A stretch of DNA of 64,000 nt, from assembly GCA_024220505.1 (NCBI GenBank), contig JAKZZE010000027.1:186001-250000 (forward strand), given 5' to 3'. The notes under the pieces were generated by a model. It saw only the letters and a list, made by a program, of their open reading frames with translations. It was not told the origin of the DNA and did not search any database. Origin of the DNA: Rhizopus arrhizus. Its lineage: Eukaryota > Mucoromycota > Mucoromycetes > Mucorales > Rhizopodaceae. Shown here one piece after another: positions 23,876 to 35,182 of the stretch. Position 1 is the stretch's first letter; each line of letters opens with the position of its first letter. Both the position numbers and the translations under genes were made by a program.

Positions 23876-26058
23876 TTACACATCACGTTCATAAAACAAC
23901 ATATATGCTTCACTTTGTAATACGTCTTCTAAATCAACTTCTTCAATCACTTCATCACTACATCTCCAAAATTTGGTGGCCGGTCTAGGCTTACTATCTC
24001 CAAGAGGACTACGTACTTCATGACCTGTAGGCAGCTTTTTGCGTCTGTATGTGACAAAGTGGCCCGAGTCGTGACTACCATAATGAACAATAACAGCGCA
24101 TAATCTGTATTGAATCGCTCGATTGACGGGCACAATGTAAGAGGGTAAAGCATTTTGAATAGGTCGGTCGGTTTCCTTGTTGGACATGAGCGCAATACTC
24201 AGTCCGTCCTTTTGACTATGGGTGAAACGATGACCGTTGGCCATGTTGCGAAGGTAAACAAGGCTTGCTCTGCTTGTACGATGTAAGATGGGTGTAGCGG
24301 GAGGTGAGCTGAGCGATGTACCGGGATCAGACGTGTTGAGATACCCGTTGGTTGTGAATGGAGCTAAATCAAGATACTCGGAGAAATGGACCCGGCAGTG
24401 GTTCTTTTGAATATTACCTGATGGATGGTATACTGAACGAGAAAGATGCAAACAAAGCGCTTTGGGTGGATTGGCAAACATGGTTTGTTTTGTTATACAT
24501 GGCGTTTGTGTAGGTGTTACTAAAGGAATACCATACTTATAGAGAGTTAGGATGCAATCTAAAGAAAATAAACTTGTTCTTTACCAGAGAGGCTTCTACA
24601 TTGTATTGTAATGCATCTTTTAATCTTCTAACATGTACTTTTAGAACAGCTGCACGCTCTTCATCTTTCCCTTCAACTAAAGCTAGTTCATTCAGGATGG
24701 ATCTTAAGGTGGCATTTAAAGTGCATTTTCGGCATTGAAAGTCATTCAATGTGTCAACTTTTGTATATGAATTCAGGCAGTTTTCTAGTGTGCAACTTGC
24801 CTAGAATATTTCTGTTAGATGTATTTATATTAGTGCCTTTATTTTAATAGGAATTGCTTACAGTTTGGGGTACTGTTAAAGAGATATTATCAAATGTATG
24901 GTGTCGAATAGGTGTCTATACAATAAAATATTAATAAAGAAGCGTTGTTTTATAAAGCAACTTACAGTGTAACCACAATTGGCACAGCTTACTCTAGTAG
25001 CCGCTAATCCAGTGAATGGATTTCTAGGACTACGTCTTCGTGGTCTCAAACTACCACCTTGTGTACAAACTGAGAATGAGCTCCACATGGATGCAGTGGT
25101 ACCAAATGAAGAAACGGACGAAGTTTCAAAATTATCATTATTGTAATCCTGATTACTCTTACATAAGTTTACAATCCGTATTTCTTTTGCATAATTACAT
25201 TTTCACCCATTGTGAATTCTTTTACTGTAGCCGCATCTAATAAAGAGGTTGCATTTTCTTTGTATTGAATTTCTTCTTCTGAAGTTAATACACTTGATAT
25301 AATTTGAAATAGTTCATGAGCATCCTTTTATAGAAGGTTGGTAAATACAAATAATAACATAGTTGTTATTTACCTGTTGATCACGGTTAATCGCTCCACC
25401 GAATTTAAGCTCCAAGGCATTTATAAAATCTATGGGTGTAATTGATTTTGATCTTGCAATAGGGCTATTCAATACTATATACAACATACATTAATCTTTC
25501 TAGGTCAAAATATTCTATACATCATCTTTACATTCAATAGTTGCATATAAAGCACAAGCAACCGAACTTAAAATAAATTCATTTTGAGGGACTGTAGGTG
25601 CTGATTCGTCTCCTTGTTCGTCTACACGTTCCGCCTTTATTTTTTGTATGTTAATATAAGGTTGTGTGTATTATTTTTATATGTAATTCTCACAAGGTAT
25701 GAACGTAAGCTAGTCAAGGTAGCAAAAGCCTAGATATTAGATGTTAATCATTTTCTGGTTTTTTTTTTCACCCCTTCAACTAGTTTCACCTGTAAAACAG
25801 CATTCGCAAAACAAAAATTACCAGTGTTTGTTAATCCATAAATATAATTCCCATCTCGTTCTAATGTTCCTTATAGTCAACAATACAGGCTTTAAAGAGA
25901 AAGCTTTATATTTTACCTTTTTGAATTTTACTTCTGATCCTACGTCTTCTCTTTTTAGATTCGAAACTATTACTTGTTGATAGCACATAACTTGAAGCAG
26001 CTAAAGCGAATCCAGCTACTGCTGCAATAGTCGGTAGATGATAGTTGGAAGACGCCAT
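23876..26058 (-). CDS. Membrane-anchored ubiquitin carboxyl-terminal hydrolase (USP30/Ubp16-like)
   Basis: Ten exons, 5' first: 26058-25917, 25869-25790, 25729-25694, 25634-25532, 25474-25374, 25324-25226, 25148-24966, 24915-24862, 24800-24585, 24535-23876; 557 aa. An N-terminal hydrophobic helix (about 9-28) is followed by a strongly basic cluster (KKRRRR), the arrangement of outer-mitochondrial-membrane USP30 and Ubp16. The Cys box GLTNTGNFCFAN has its nucleophile near residue 67. Next come DAHELFQ, a CANCG...CRKC zinc site, PPKALCLHLSRS, and the His box HDSGHFVTYRR (His about 497), ending with AYMLFYERD. The family removes ubiquitin from mitochondrial surface proteins and opposes mitophagy in animals; here that role is inferred. 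The ninth intron (24584-24536) was placed by frame: a nearer AG would give a 26-nt intron and a frameshift. Confidence 0.9.
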
Positions 26059-27781
26059 TTTCTATACACACACACCCAAGGCAAAGAAAGAAAAAGCAAA
26101 AAGACTTTCTTTCGGTATTCTACTTTAATAAGTAAAAATAAGAACGAAAAGGCGATAAAGAGTGAAAAGATAAAAAAAATAATAATAGAAAAGACGGAGT
26201 TTAAGATGAGATCGGTCATATTAAAGAGTTTGATATACACTTGAGACGAATCAATAATATAACAGTCAGATTGTAAAGAAATTAAAAGCTTTCTTATTCA
26301 GAGTCTGATATTCTCTTTAACAATGACAAGTAATATTTCATTAGTATTGATTATTTTAGTTTGAGAAAAAAGTAATTCATGTTGTTGATTTTATACAAGC
26401 AAAATAGAAGGAATATACAATAATATTAAATAGTAAAAAAAAAAATGGATTCTTTGGTAATTAAAGCTCTTTTGACCCCCTTAAGTTATTTTATTAAACA
26501 AATACCACACTATACGATCTGTCTCAAAATAAAAAAAAATAATGAGACATTTGTTCAATTTGACCAATCAAATCTCGAAGAAGCACATACAAGTTATGGC
26601 TGCATATTCAGGCCGAAACAATATGTCAGCAAAAATTAAAACGCTTAAAAAAAAAGATCCACCATATTTTTAAGATAATAAAGTGATACACATAGTCACT
26701 GTTCATTACTGTATGAATCAATTAGATTAACTTATTTTTTACTTTAAAAATGACCTGTTTATCTACTAGAAATCACTTGATACACTGTTTCCATAGAGCT
26801 TATGAGAATTTAAAAAAAAAAACTATTAATCAGAAAATAAACAGTGGTTTAACTTTTTTTTTTTTCTCATAAAAGTTTATCGTATTTTTTACTAGTAAAA
26901 CAAGATTACTAAATAAAATCCAGCCTGTAGGAATAAGAGGACAAGGATACACAAGCAATGCTCACGTCTGTTTAAATTTTTAAAACCTAAAATTATTATT
27001 AGTTTTTAAGTGTGCGAATCATTATTATCCATCAATTCAACAATCCATGCTTCAGTTCAATAATTTATTTCTTTTATTTGTCTTGAACTAGTCTCTGAAA
27101 ATAGTGTACAAAATGTACGCATACATCTTTGTGCTTCGTAATACAAACTACTTGATAAAATCACACAAGATTTTATAGACAAGATAGCGGAATAAGAGAT
27201 AGTCTGTGCTCTTTATATAATTCCATAGTGCATATTAGTCATTTTTAAGTTGTGTGTATATGTGTGTGTATAAAATACTGCATTTCAAAAGGCTATGAAC
27301 CAACAAGATTTCGTGTCACTATGCGAATAAATCGGACCACAAGATGGAATGGTAAGCCATTACGCCAATGCACGTATGATACTTTTTTTATATTTTTTTC
27401 TTTAGTAATGAAAAAGAAAAAGAATAAGAGAATTAATTTAAGCAACTCTCCCTTTTTTTTTACCATTTTATCATAAAATCATTTTATTTGTGAAAATAGA
27501 CACTAAGCTAACTAGATGAATAAAAATATAGTTAAAAAAAAAAGAAAAAGGCTAATACTGAATACATATACAATCTTTTATAAGTACTGTAGTCAAATAG
27601 AGTATATAAAAGGTCTCTTTGTTTTCTTTTATTAGTTTTATATTGTTTATTTAGTAAAGAATTTAAGAATTTAAACAAAAAAATTTTATCTTGTGTTTTA
27701 TGTATGACAATATTTTATAATCCTTTTTTTTTTAAGCAAACTTTCTTTTCTTCTTTTTCTTCTTTTTTACTTTTTTAAATA
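26059..27781. other. Gene-free spacer
   Basis: 1.7 kb of very AT-rich DNA between two divergent genes. Open stretches (for example 26445-26639, 27252-27476) are low-complexity and lack start or splice context. A pyrimidine-rich leader (27725-27780) precedes the next gene. Confidence 0.5.
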
Positions 27782-28279
27782 ATGTCTGCCACAACTACTA
27801 CTATTATTACTGAAGATCCGCTTTATATGACAAGCTACAATATTATTTTACCACCAACACCGACAGCAAGTGATGATGAATGTGAAGAAATATTAAAGCC
27901 TCATAATAAAAATCGTACATCCCTTGCAGACCTTATACCAATAGCTTCAGCTGCTTTAAAATCAAAACAAGATATTCATCAACAAGATTCTCCTTTGGCA
28001 AGGGCTTTAACAAAAGTTAAACTTGGAGTACAGACACGGAGGCTAAAAGAAAAATATTTATCCAATGAGTGGATAAGATTAGCTTTAAATATACCAGTGG
28101 ATGAATCCACCATCAATACCAATCATAGCAGCAAAGGAAGAAGAACAAGAGAAATCGTTCGATGGTACGAATGGAAGTATAAAAAAATAATACTTTCACT
28201 AAATGAACTGGAATCTATCGTGGATGAATTAAGAACGCAAAAGTTATCAAGACTTCAAGAAAAACAACAAATTTATTAA
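27782..28279 (+). CDS. Unknown protein, 165 aa
   Basis: An uninterrupted frame of 166 codons starts right after a long T/C-rich leader and a T-rich core promoter, and ends with a stop followed by AATAAA-like sequence (28319-28324). The N-terminus is Thr/Ile-rich, with a Pro/Ser/Asp segment (LPPTPTASDDECEE). The middle holds an Ala/Ser helix. The C-terminal half is basic and probably helical (RRTREIVRWYEWKYKKI, then a Leu-heptad-like LNELESIVDELR). It has no signal peptide or membrane helix. I do not recognise the family; the basic helical C-terminus could bind nucleic acid or a partner protein. Intronless, unlike most neighbours. Confidence 0.65.
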   Translation: MSATTTTIITEDPLYMTSYNIILPPTPTASDDECEEILKPHNKNRTSLADLIPIASAALKSKQDIHQQDSPLARALTKVKLGVQTRRLKEKYLSNEWIRLALNIPVDESTINTNHSSKGRRTREIVRWYEWKYKKIILSLNELESIVDELRTQKLSRLQEKQQIY

Positions 28280-28340
28280 TTGTTTTTCTGTGTGTATGTT
28301 TCTGTGTGTTGTAAATATAATAAAATGATATGCTCTTCTC

Positions 28341-28996
28341 TTAATATTTGTATTTTGTTGAATAATCTTTAAGTGAGACAACTAAACCTCTACCTTTTCT
28401 TGCACCACGATATACAATCTAAGATACAGAATTAATATTGAATCGTTAAATAATCATTTTGTACCTCAATTAAATCAATCATTTCTTGTTTATCATCTAA
28501 TGCCCAATTGATCTTGTTATTATTACCAGTACCCAAATCAATCATAATATGCTTATTACGAAAGAAGAACATCGTAGTGCATGGATCATATAATTCATAC
28601 ATTTTGTTGAAATCGGGTACTTCTGTAATATCAACCTATTTTTGTATATTAGTCTAGTGCCTATTATTATCATAACTTATATTATTTCATTTTACCAAAT
28701 AAATAACAGCAAAATTTTTAACTTTTTCAGCAATGCTGTACAAGATTTCATCCATTTGCATACAAGTAGGATCCCAATCGTGTCCAAATCGTATAACTAC
28801 AACACGGTCTTCTTCTGATAAAATAGCTTGATCTACTTGCCAACCATTGGTTAAATGAGGTAAAAAGTACTTTTATGTGTATATTAGTATTAATCTTAGT
28901 TTTATTTTATAAATTATCGCAGCTACTTACAGACTAAAAAAAGAGAAAAAATATGGTTAATGATGCAATTGTTTACTTTTATTTCTTTCTTACCAT
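28341..28996 (-). CDS. DIM1: Spliceosomal U5 snRNP thioredoxin-like protein Dim1/Dib1 (TXNL4A family)
   Basis: Five exons, 5' first: 28996-28994 (ATG only), 28933-28931 (TCT, three bases), 28869-28696, 28635-28465, 28418-28341; 142 aa, exactly the canonical length. The product starts M-S-Y-F-L-P-H-L and contains NGWQVDQAI, VVIRFGHDWDPTC, NFAVIYLVDI, PDFNKMYELY, DLGTGNNNKINW and the basic end of the family. Dim1 sits in the U4/U6.U5 tri-snRNP and is displaced during spliceosome activation; it is essential in yeasts. Introns 1 (60 nt, GTAAGA...TTTTTTTAG) and 2 (61 nt, GTAAGT...TACTAAT...AAAAG) flank the 3-base exon with canonical sites. Skipping that exon would only remove Ser2. Confidence 0.93.
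28931..28933 (-). other. DIM1: Three-nucleotide microexon of DIM1 (codon 2, Ser)
   Basis: On the minus strand the sequence reads TTTTTTTAG|TCT|GTAAGTAG. A strong 3' splice site and a perfect 5' splice site are separated by only the Ser codon that the Dim1 family conserves at position 2. Including it gives the exact 142-aa family length. Confidence 0.8.
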
Positions 28997-29101
28997 GTTG
29001 CAATGCTTTCAAGAAATTAGAGAAAAGAAAAGAAAAGACGGGATTTAAATAATAAGGACGCAGTAAATTCAAGTATCACGTGACATATAATAAGAAGTGC
29101 T

Positions 29102-30103
29102 TTATTCATCTGAACATAAACGACGGATCTCTTGTAAATCATTTCCATATAAAGAGAATGTTTTTTTGAGACTTCCTACCTCCATCTGTGACTGGCAGTT
29201 GACTCTATTCAACATAATGCTTGGGACTTGTTTCAAGGGCCAACTCACCAATTCGAAATGATTTAAAGAGTCACATTCTCTCAGGACATCCATCACGTCA
29301 ATAGGATCGTAGTACCCAGAGTGTCGTATCACCAAATGCTTTAATCTCTTTGTATAATGTGATATGGCCTTGATGATCTCATCCCCTTCACATCGTAGCG
29401 ATAGCTCTACCAGCTGTTGATTGTATGCTGCAAGTACCTTGCAAAGGGTAGATTCATTGACTTGCTGCAGTGAAATCGAAAGCTTTTCAACAGACGGACA
29501 AAGCGTTTGCATAATGTAAAGTGCTGCATCATTTTCCATTGGTTTTTTGTTATGATTTGCACCAAGAGTGACTCCTTTGAGGTTCGGAACGGATTGAAAT
29601 AGTTTTTTTATTGCTTCTTGTGAAAAGTCAGTCCACATCAAGTTGAGTTCAGTTATTTTTGTAAACAGCATCGATTTATCTTCGTCATCATTATTTATAT
29701 TGCAATATCGAATATCTAATAGTGTAGCTTGAGGCACAATGGATAGCACTTGTTGAATTTTTTTGATGGATAATGTCATGTCATCCCGAAAGTAGATTTG
29801 ATGTACATTTGGTAACTGCTCAAATATAAATCTCCAGTGACGTTCGCTTCCTACATGTCGACACCTTAAAGTGACAGTCTGTGTATATTCACCAGCAATT
29901 TGCTTCAAGTAATTATTTTCTGATAGGCCTTGCTCCAGTTGTTTTGTATGCTGTCGATGACCAAGTATGATGTGTTTATAAAGTACAGGTAAAAACATTT
30001 GATAACCCAATTTACAGGTTAAGCATAAAGCTGCTATATTTTCTCTTGATAAACGATTCGTTATAGCTTGTATTAACTCTTTTGGTAGATTAAATAAACC
30101 CAT
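29102..30103 (-). CDS. F-box protein with leucine-rich-repeat-like region
   Basis: Single exon, 333 aa. The N-terminus is a typical F-box (LPKELIQAITNRLSRENIAAL then CLTCK, about residues 5-35), which binds Skp1 in SCF ubiquitin ligases. The rest shows irregular leucine-rich repeats (LDIRYCNIN, LNLMWTDFS, LKGVTLGANHN, LSLRCEGDE, LKHLVIRHS) that would form the substrate-binding solenoid. Substrate unknown. Intronless F-box/LRR genes are numerous and fast-evolving in mucoralean fungi (general knowledge). The stop lies 105 bp upstream of the Dim1 start on the same strand; a run of 24 A (30142-30165; T on the gene's strand) lies just upstream of the start. Confidence 0.85.
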   Translation of the reverse strand: MGLFNLPKELIQAITNRLSRENIAALCLTCKLGYQMFLPVLYKHIILGHRQHTKQLEQGLSENNYLKQIAGEYTQTVTLRCRHVGSERHWRFIFEQLPNVHQIYFRDDMTLSIKKIQQVLSIVPQATLLDIRYCNINNDDEDKSMLFTKITELNLMWTDFSQEAIKKLFQSVPNLKGVTLGANHNKKPMENDAALYIMQTLCPSVEKLSISLQQVNESTLCKVLAAYNQQLVELSLRCEGDEIIKAISHYTKRLKHLVIRHSGYYDPIDVMDVLRECDSLNHFELVSWPLKQVPSIMLNRVNCQSQMEVGSLKKTFSLYGNDLQEIRRLCSDE

Positions 30104-30827
30104 TCAATAAGCACTTTAAAAAGTAAAAGAATAATAATAATAAAAAAAAAAAAAAAAAAAAAAAAGGAGAGAGGAACAATTAAATAAGCATGAATAAAAA
30201 TCCTTGAAGGTTGCATGCACTACATGATTCGGAAGTTAAATCATGCTTTATTTGTCTACACAGCTTTTACACACATTGCTTTTGATAGTCCAATGTAAAT
30301 GAAAACATAAAGAGGAGCTTTGCTTTGTTTAGAAACACTATTGATCTTAGCTCTCCTTCTTTATTTTCAAAAGTCTTTGTTACACGGTTCTATTACACTT
30401 GGATCTCCCTTCACTTTAGTTCGGCTATTATCATCGTTACTTTTCCAATCGAGCTATAGTTTCCCATTTGTATTTTTATCTTTCTTGTAACCGTCTTTCA
30501 AAATAGGAGTCGATTTCCTTCTTGATTACCGAAGTGTTCTATTGTTGATGGTCTTGGGCTTTCTTGGTACAATGCATACTACACAGAATATCATTGGTTG
30601 GAAGATCACCTCCTCCATCACTGTGAGATAAACTTCCTTACCGAACCAAGGGACACGTATGAAACAAGATACTTTATGGACTTTTGTATTCAAAGATGAA
30701 GGCTCACTTATCTATTTGTTGTGCGTAACAGTAAAAGAAATGCTTTTGTGTTTTCTGTCCTAATATTTAATTGATAATACAAATGACAATTTATTATTTA
30801 ATATTTAGTTATAAAATGATGAATAAA
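30104..30827. other. Spacer between the F-box and protease genes
   Basis: 724 bp. Contains the poly(A/T) promoter element of the F-box gene (30142-30165) and the 3' flank of the protease gene. The stretch 30300-30720 has mixed composition, with no frame longer than background. Nothing recognised. Confidence 0.45.
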
Positions 30828-32114
30828 TTAAGCATCAGCAACAGGAGCAATTTGAACCTCAGGAACTTCTTGATTAAAGACGACATAGTTGTTTTTCAAG
30901 AACACATCACCCAAAATGGCAAAATCAAAATCACCAGAGGTGAAACCAGCGACACATGTGCCACCCTGTTTTTCAAAAATGATGGAATCAGCAGGAACTT
31001 CGAAATCAGCACCACCGATACTGAAAGTAAGAGGTTTCAATTTGGATGTATCACAATCAATAGTATAAGTACCATCTCCATTATCTTCAGCATTGTAGGC
31101 TTTGGCAATTGGAGAGGCAACATCGGTAGGCAAGACTAAAAGAGTAGTTCCAGTATCGAGAATGGCGCTGAAAGAATCAGTAGCAGACTTATCCCCAACT
31201 TTGGTACTGTCTACAGTAATACCCCAGAAGCCTTGAGAGTTATCAATCTTGACAGTAGTTAAATCACCTTTAATCTTGGAAGCATCATAACCACCAAAGA
31301 TGTATTCTACATGAAATAGATCAGACTTCTATTACCCCATTTTTATCTTTTATCGGCTTACCACCACCTCCGCCATTACTGGCCTTTCCAAGATGAACAC
31401 CAAAGATAGGCTTGCTGATTAAACCTTGACTTATCAAGTTATCAACAGGAGTCTTGACTCCCCTGACAGAAGCAATCGAATCAAAGGCAAGACCCAAAAG
31501 ACCGTCGATGGCACCATTAACAAAAGTGTCGGATTCGGTCTTGGCTAATTCAATTGTTTGCTTCTTGATAGTAAGGCCGCCCAAGTTGACAGTATCATAA
31601 GCTAAAATACCAGATGAAGTGGAACCATCACCGTATTTAATAGACCATGGGCGACCATCTTTTTGATAGGTGCTTGACTTGGATGAATCATACAATGTTT
31701 GAGATGAACCGCAAGAATCACACAAGGTAGAGGCTATACAATATTGTTTAGCTGTAAATTGTAGATTGATCGAATCCCTTCCTTACCAAACCATAAATCA
31801 GAAGAGCCAGTATCGAAATCAAGCTTCAACTCAACACCAGGTGTACCGACTTTGACAATACCATAATATTCAACATCATTTCCATCATCAGTGACCGGTA
31901 CACTACCAGAACCTGCGGGAGAGTTGGTGGAAGCAGGAGTAATCTTGTTCTTGGTGTACTTTGCGATTGCTTTCTTGAGAGAGGCTTTGGCATTAGGCTT
32001 GTAGCCTGAATTCTTTTTTAAAGGAATGTTTAATTTTTTGCCGCTAGGTGCAGCTTCAACAGCAAGAGCTACAAAGGCAAGAGCCACGCAGGAGGAAATC
32101 AAAGTAAATTTCAT
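30828..32114 (-). CDS. Secreted aspartic protease, rhizopuspepsin type
   Basis: Three exons, 5' first: 32114-31787, 31733-31362, 31306-30828; 392 aa. It has a signal peptide (about 1-21, ending VEAAP), a basic Lys-rich propeptide (to about 70) and the mature pepsin-fold enzyme. The two catalytic aspartates lie in DTGSSDLW (Asp about 101) and LDTGTTLL (Asp about 284). CDSCGSSQ (mature N-lobe disulfide), YGDGS (flap) and NNYVVFNQEVPEVQIAPV (C-terminus) are characteristic of Rhizopus pepsins. The enzyme digests external protein at acid pH after autocatalytic removal of the propeptide. Introns (53 and 55 nt) follow DLWF and the Gly run before EYIFGG. The gene is isolated, with a TATA box upstream. 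Confidence 0.96.
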
Positions 32115-32189
32115 TGATCTGAAAGAAAAAAGGGAAAGGAAGTAGAGTTGTTTTGATGAGAAAAAGAAATTGGTGAAATAATCTTGTCC

Positions 32190-32198
32190 TTTATATAT
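32190..32198 (-). promoter_or_regulatory. TATA box of the rhizopuspepsin gene
   Basis: On the gene's strand the sequence reads ATATATAAAG about 80 bases before the ATG, followed by an AG-rich leader. This is the best TATA-like element in the window and suits a regulated, highly expressed secreted enzyme. Confidence 0.6.
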
Positions 32199-34038
32199 TC
32201 TTTATTTTTTCATAGACTGAAATTGTATCTCTATTGTCATTTATGTTTTATATTGTATCGACGGTATATTTTTGAGGTCTTTTTTTTATCAAGCTAACTT
32301 TTAAAGTACCATTTTCCTTAATTTGAAAATCAACTATTTCCCATTTGGATGAAATGTCCTAAATTATACAGCTTTTAAACAATGTTTCAAATCATGAAAA
32401 GTAAATTGAAATCTTCATTATAATGATTTGTGTACTAAATATGTCGTATTCACATTTTGTGTAAATTTGACTATAATTTTACCAAAAATAAGTGGCATTA
32501 ATAATGTTGTGCTACATTGATCATTACATTGGTCTTTTCTTTATGTAATAAGGATCGGCTCTATTAATAACACACAATAATTGTAAAATAAAACACACCA
32601 TGTATAGTAATTTATTTACAAAAAAAGAAATATAAATTTTCCTGGCTCCTAAAACATTTTATATGACATGAAAAGCACACTGAGGCAGTTATTTAAAGTA
32701 AGACGTGCTATGCAGTATCTTATGTTATCCATATGAGAATAAGCTACTTTCAAAACAGATCAATGCTGAACATTATGGTTCAACTAACAAGCTTTGTGAT
32801 GCATAGCTTTGCTAAGCACTTAAAACTAGAAAGATCCGTCGATCATTCTCACATGCGAAAAGGGTATTTTGTAAGATAAATATCGCCATTTTGTCTTGTA
32901 ATTCAAGACATATATAAATTATATTGCACAACTTGATTGTATCCTTTTGGTTTCCTTCTTTACCAAGCTGTATCATATAAAAAAATGTATAATCCCATCA
33001 ACTATCACGCTTCTTCTTTTTTTTTTCTTTTTTTTTTTTTTTTTTACTGTTTCTCAAAGGTAAGTTCGTCATTTAAACAAAAAGCAGCCTTATTTGCTTA
33101 GACTGCAAAGTTTAAAGTAAGTCATATGTAATCTTAATAATTAAGTAATACATCAACCTATGCTCTTGTCGTATTAGTCTCTTTAGGACCCGAGTTAAGT
33201 ATTACAATATAAAATTATTGACTTAAAGGCATTCTAGACTATTGTTAGAAACAATTCAAAGGAGAAGTATAATTAACTTGTAAGTTTATGTTTGAGCAGG
33301 AAATTTACAAACTATGAAAGTATGAATAGGGAGCGCTTTGGCTGTTGACATTAAGAAAAAATAAGGTCACTTTGAGTGAGCATGGAGTATAAGAGGAGGA
33401 AGGATCACAAAGATATATCTAATTTTTTTAGAGTAAAAGCTGAAAGGTAAATTTGCTGTGAGTATTAAATATTAACTTGTGTAAAGCATGGCCAATATGA
33501 TCTTCTCATTTTAATCCTCATGAAGCCATATCCTGTTTCGTTTAAAAAAATCTTCTATTTGCTGCTCCACATTAAGCATATGTAGACCATTGGTTAAAAA
33601 GATGGGTGTAATTTAAGACAATAAAGAATCGTTACAAAAAAAAAAGGTGTCCAGAAAAACGTGAAGGCAGTAAAACTAAAAAGAAGCTTTTTATGAAAGG
33701 TCATCCTTTTTTACGATAGATCGAGTGATACTATTGCGAAGAGGTTGGTTATAGAAGACGCGATGCCAGTGAACTTTCTATAATTTGAGCGAAGTTAATG
33801 ACAAGAACTGGCTTAAATAATTGGAAGTATTGGAAAATCGGCAAAAGTCAAGACTTCGAAAGGTTATGCACAAATTTAGAGTGTCGATGGTTGTATTTCC
33901 TCTTTTTATCTTATCATCATACCTTAGATATAGTAACTCAGTCGCACCAATCAATTTTTATTTGATAAGCAAATTCTAACTTTTTGGGACGTTTCAGGGC
34001 AAGGGATATTTTCCCAATACAATGCTTTACTGATTCAA
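32199..34038. other. Gene-free spacer upstream of the protease and UreD genes
   Basis: 1.8 kb of AT-rich DNA between two divergently transcribed genes. A T-rich run (33016-33044) interrupts it. No frame of useful length, tRNA or element was seen. Confidence 0.5.
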
Positions 34039-35019
34039 ATGCAAACATTTTCTTCAACAGCTACGAATGAACCAGGCAAAGGCATACTTATATGTCAGTG
34101 CTACAAGAACACGTCAAAGTTTGAAAGAATCCACGCCCAATATCCTTTAAAGTTTATACCAACTACTGGCCACGCTGAGCGATTGGCTGTGGTTTACATG
34201 CTCAGTTATGGTGGTGGCATTATTAGTGGAGATACCTTTAATATTGACATTTCAGTGAAAGAGGATGCCATCTTGTTACTCATGACTCAAGGAAATACAA
34301 AAGTGTTCAAGGATCGCACTCATCAACGCCTTTGGTTGGCATCTCTCAGTAATCTTATTCCTACCATCCAGTTCTTCGACTCCTCAAAGGAATCAATCAA
34401 ACCTTCTGTGCAGATCATCTATTCCGAAATAGAACCACGAGCTACGCTTTTGTCTCTGCCGGATCCAGTCACTTGTTTTCGAGATGCATCCTTTCAGTCC
34501 AAACAAGTGTTTAAACTAAAAGATGATAGCTCACAGCTCGTTTTACTAGATTGGTTTACATGTGGAAGAATGACACGAGGAGAGATTTGGTCATTTCGAC
34601 ACTATTCAAGTCGGATTGATGTGTATGTTGATTCCAAAATTGTGATTAAGGATGCTATGGTACTGGATGATGAAGAATACATGAGAACAGGTAAAGAAAC
34701 TGCTTATGCTTCAAGATTGAAACCTTACATGTGTTTTGCTACTCTAATCATTATTGCCAATCGCGATGGTCTGCTCTTTCAATCGGTTTCAAATATCCAA
34801 AAGAAGTCTGAAGCCACACGTCTGCTTCCCTTGAGTCTGAAATCAGAAGATGAGCGGCAAGTATTGTGGTCTGTAAGCCCGATATTGAAAAATAGAGGCG
34901 TGCTTGTGCGAGTGGCAGGAATGACAACAGAAAAAGTAAGAGATTTTGTAAAGAATGAATGCTTGACGGACCTGCAACAAATTGTAGGTGAAGGCATGTA
35001 TCATAAGATTTTAATGTAA
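34039..35019 (+). CDS. Urease accessory protein UreD (UreH)
   Basis: Single exon, 326 aa. UreD acts with UreF and UreG to load nickel into apo-urease in the cytosol. Family motifs seen: AVVYMLSYGGGIISGD (about 51-66), LLLMTQGNTKVFK (about 80-92), LLSLPDPVTCF, LVLLDWFTCGRMTRGEIW (about 173-190), and R-V-A-G-M near the C-terminus. An insert of roughly 30 residues between KDRTHQR and LLSLPDP distinguishes it slightly from bacterial UreD but fits eukaryotic members. No urease structural or other accessory gene lies in the window, as usual in fungi. After the stop come three runs of A separated by G (35022-35054), then the convergent Brr6/Brl1 gene (163 bp between stops). Confidence 0.92.
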   Translation: MQTFSSTATNEPGKGILICQCYKNTSKFERIHAQYPLKFIPTTGHAERLAVVYMLSYGGGIISGDTFNIDISVKEDAILLLMTQGNTKVFKDRTHQRLWLASLSNLIPTIQFFDSSKESIKPSVQIIYSEIEPRATLLSLPDPVTCFRDASFQSKQVFKLKDDSSQLVLLDWFTCGRMTRGEIWSFRHYSSRIDVYVDSKIVIKDAMVLDDEEYMRTGKETAYASRLKPYMCFATLIIIANRDGLLFQSVSNIQKKSEATRLLPLSLKSEDERQVLWSVSPILKNRGVLVRVAGMTTEKVRDFVKNECLTDLQQIVGEGMYHKILM

Positions 35020-35182
35020 AAAAAAAAAAGAAAAAAAAAAAGAAAAAAAAAAAAGTAATATATTATCATCCTCCTTCCCTATTACATGAGTCTTTTAATG
35101 ATATACACAATAATAAAACTATGATGATTTAAGTTATATTTATTGCACTAATGTGAATTGCATCGTAACAAACTGTGTTTAT

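Noticed and set aside
24536..24584. A 26-nt intron in the deubiquitinase (donor 24584, nearest AG)
   Set aside because: It would shift the frame and hit a stop. The 49-nt alternative ending CTATAAG keeps the frame into the conserved ALCLHL block.
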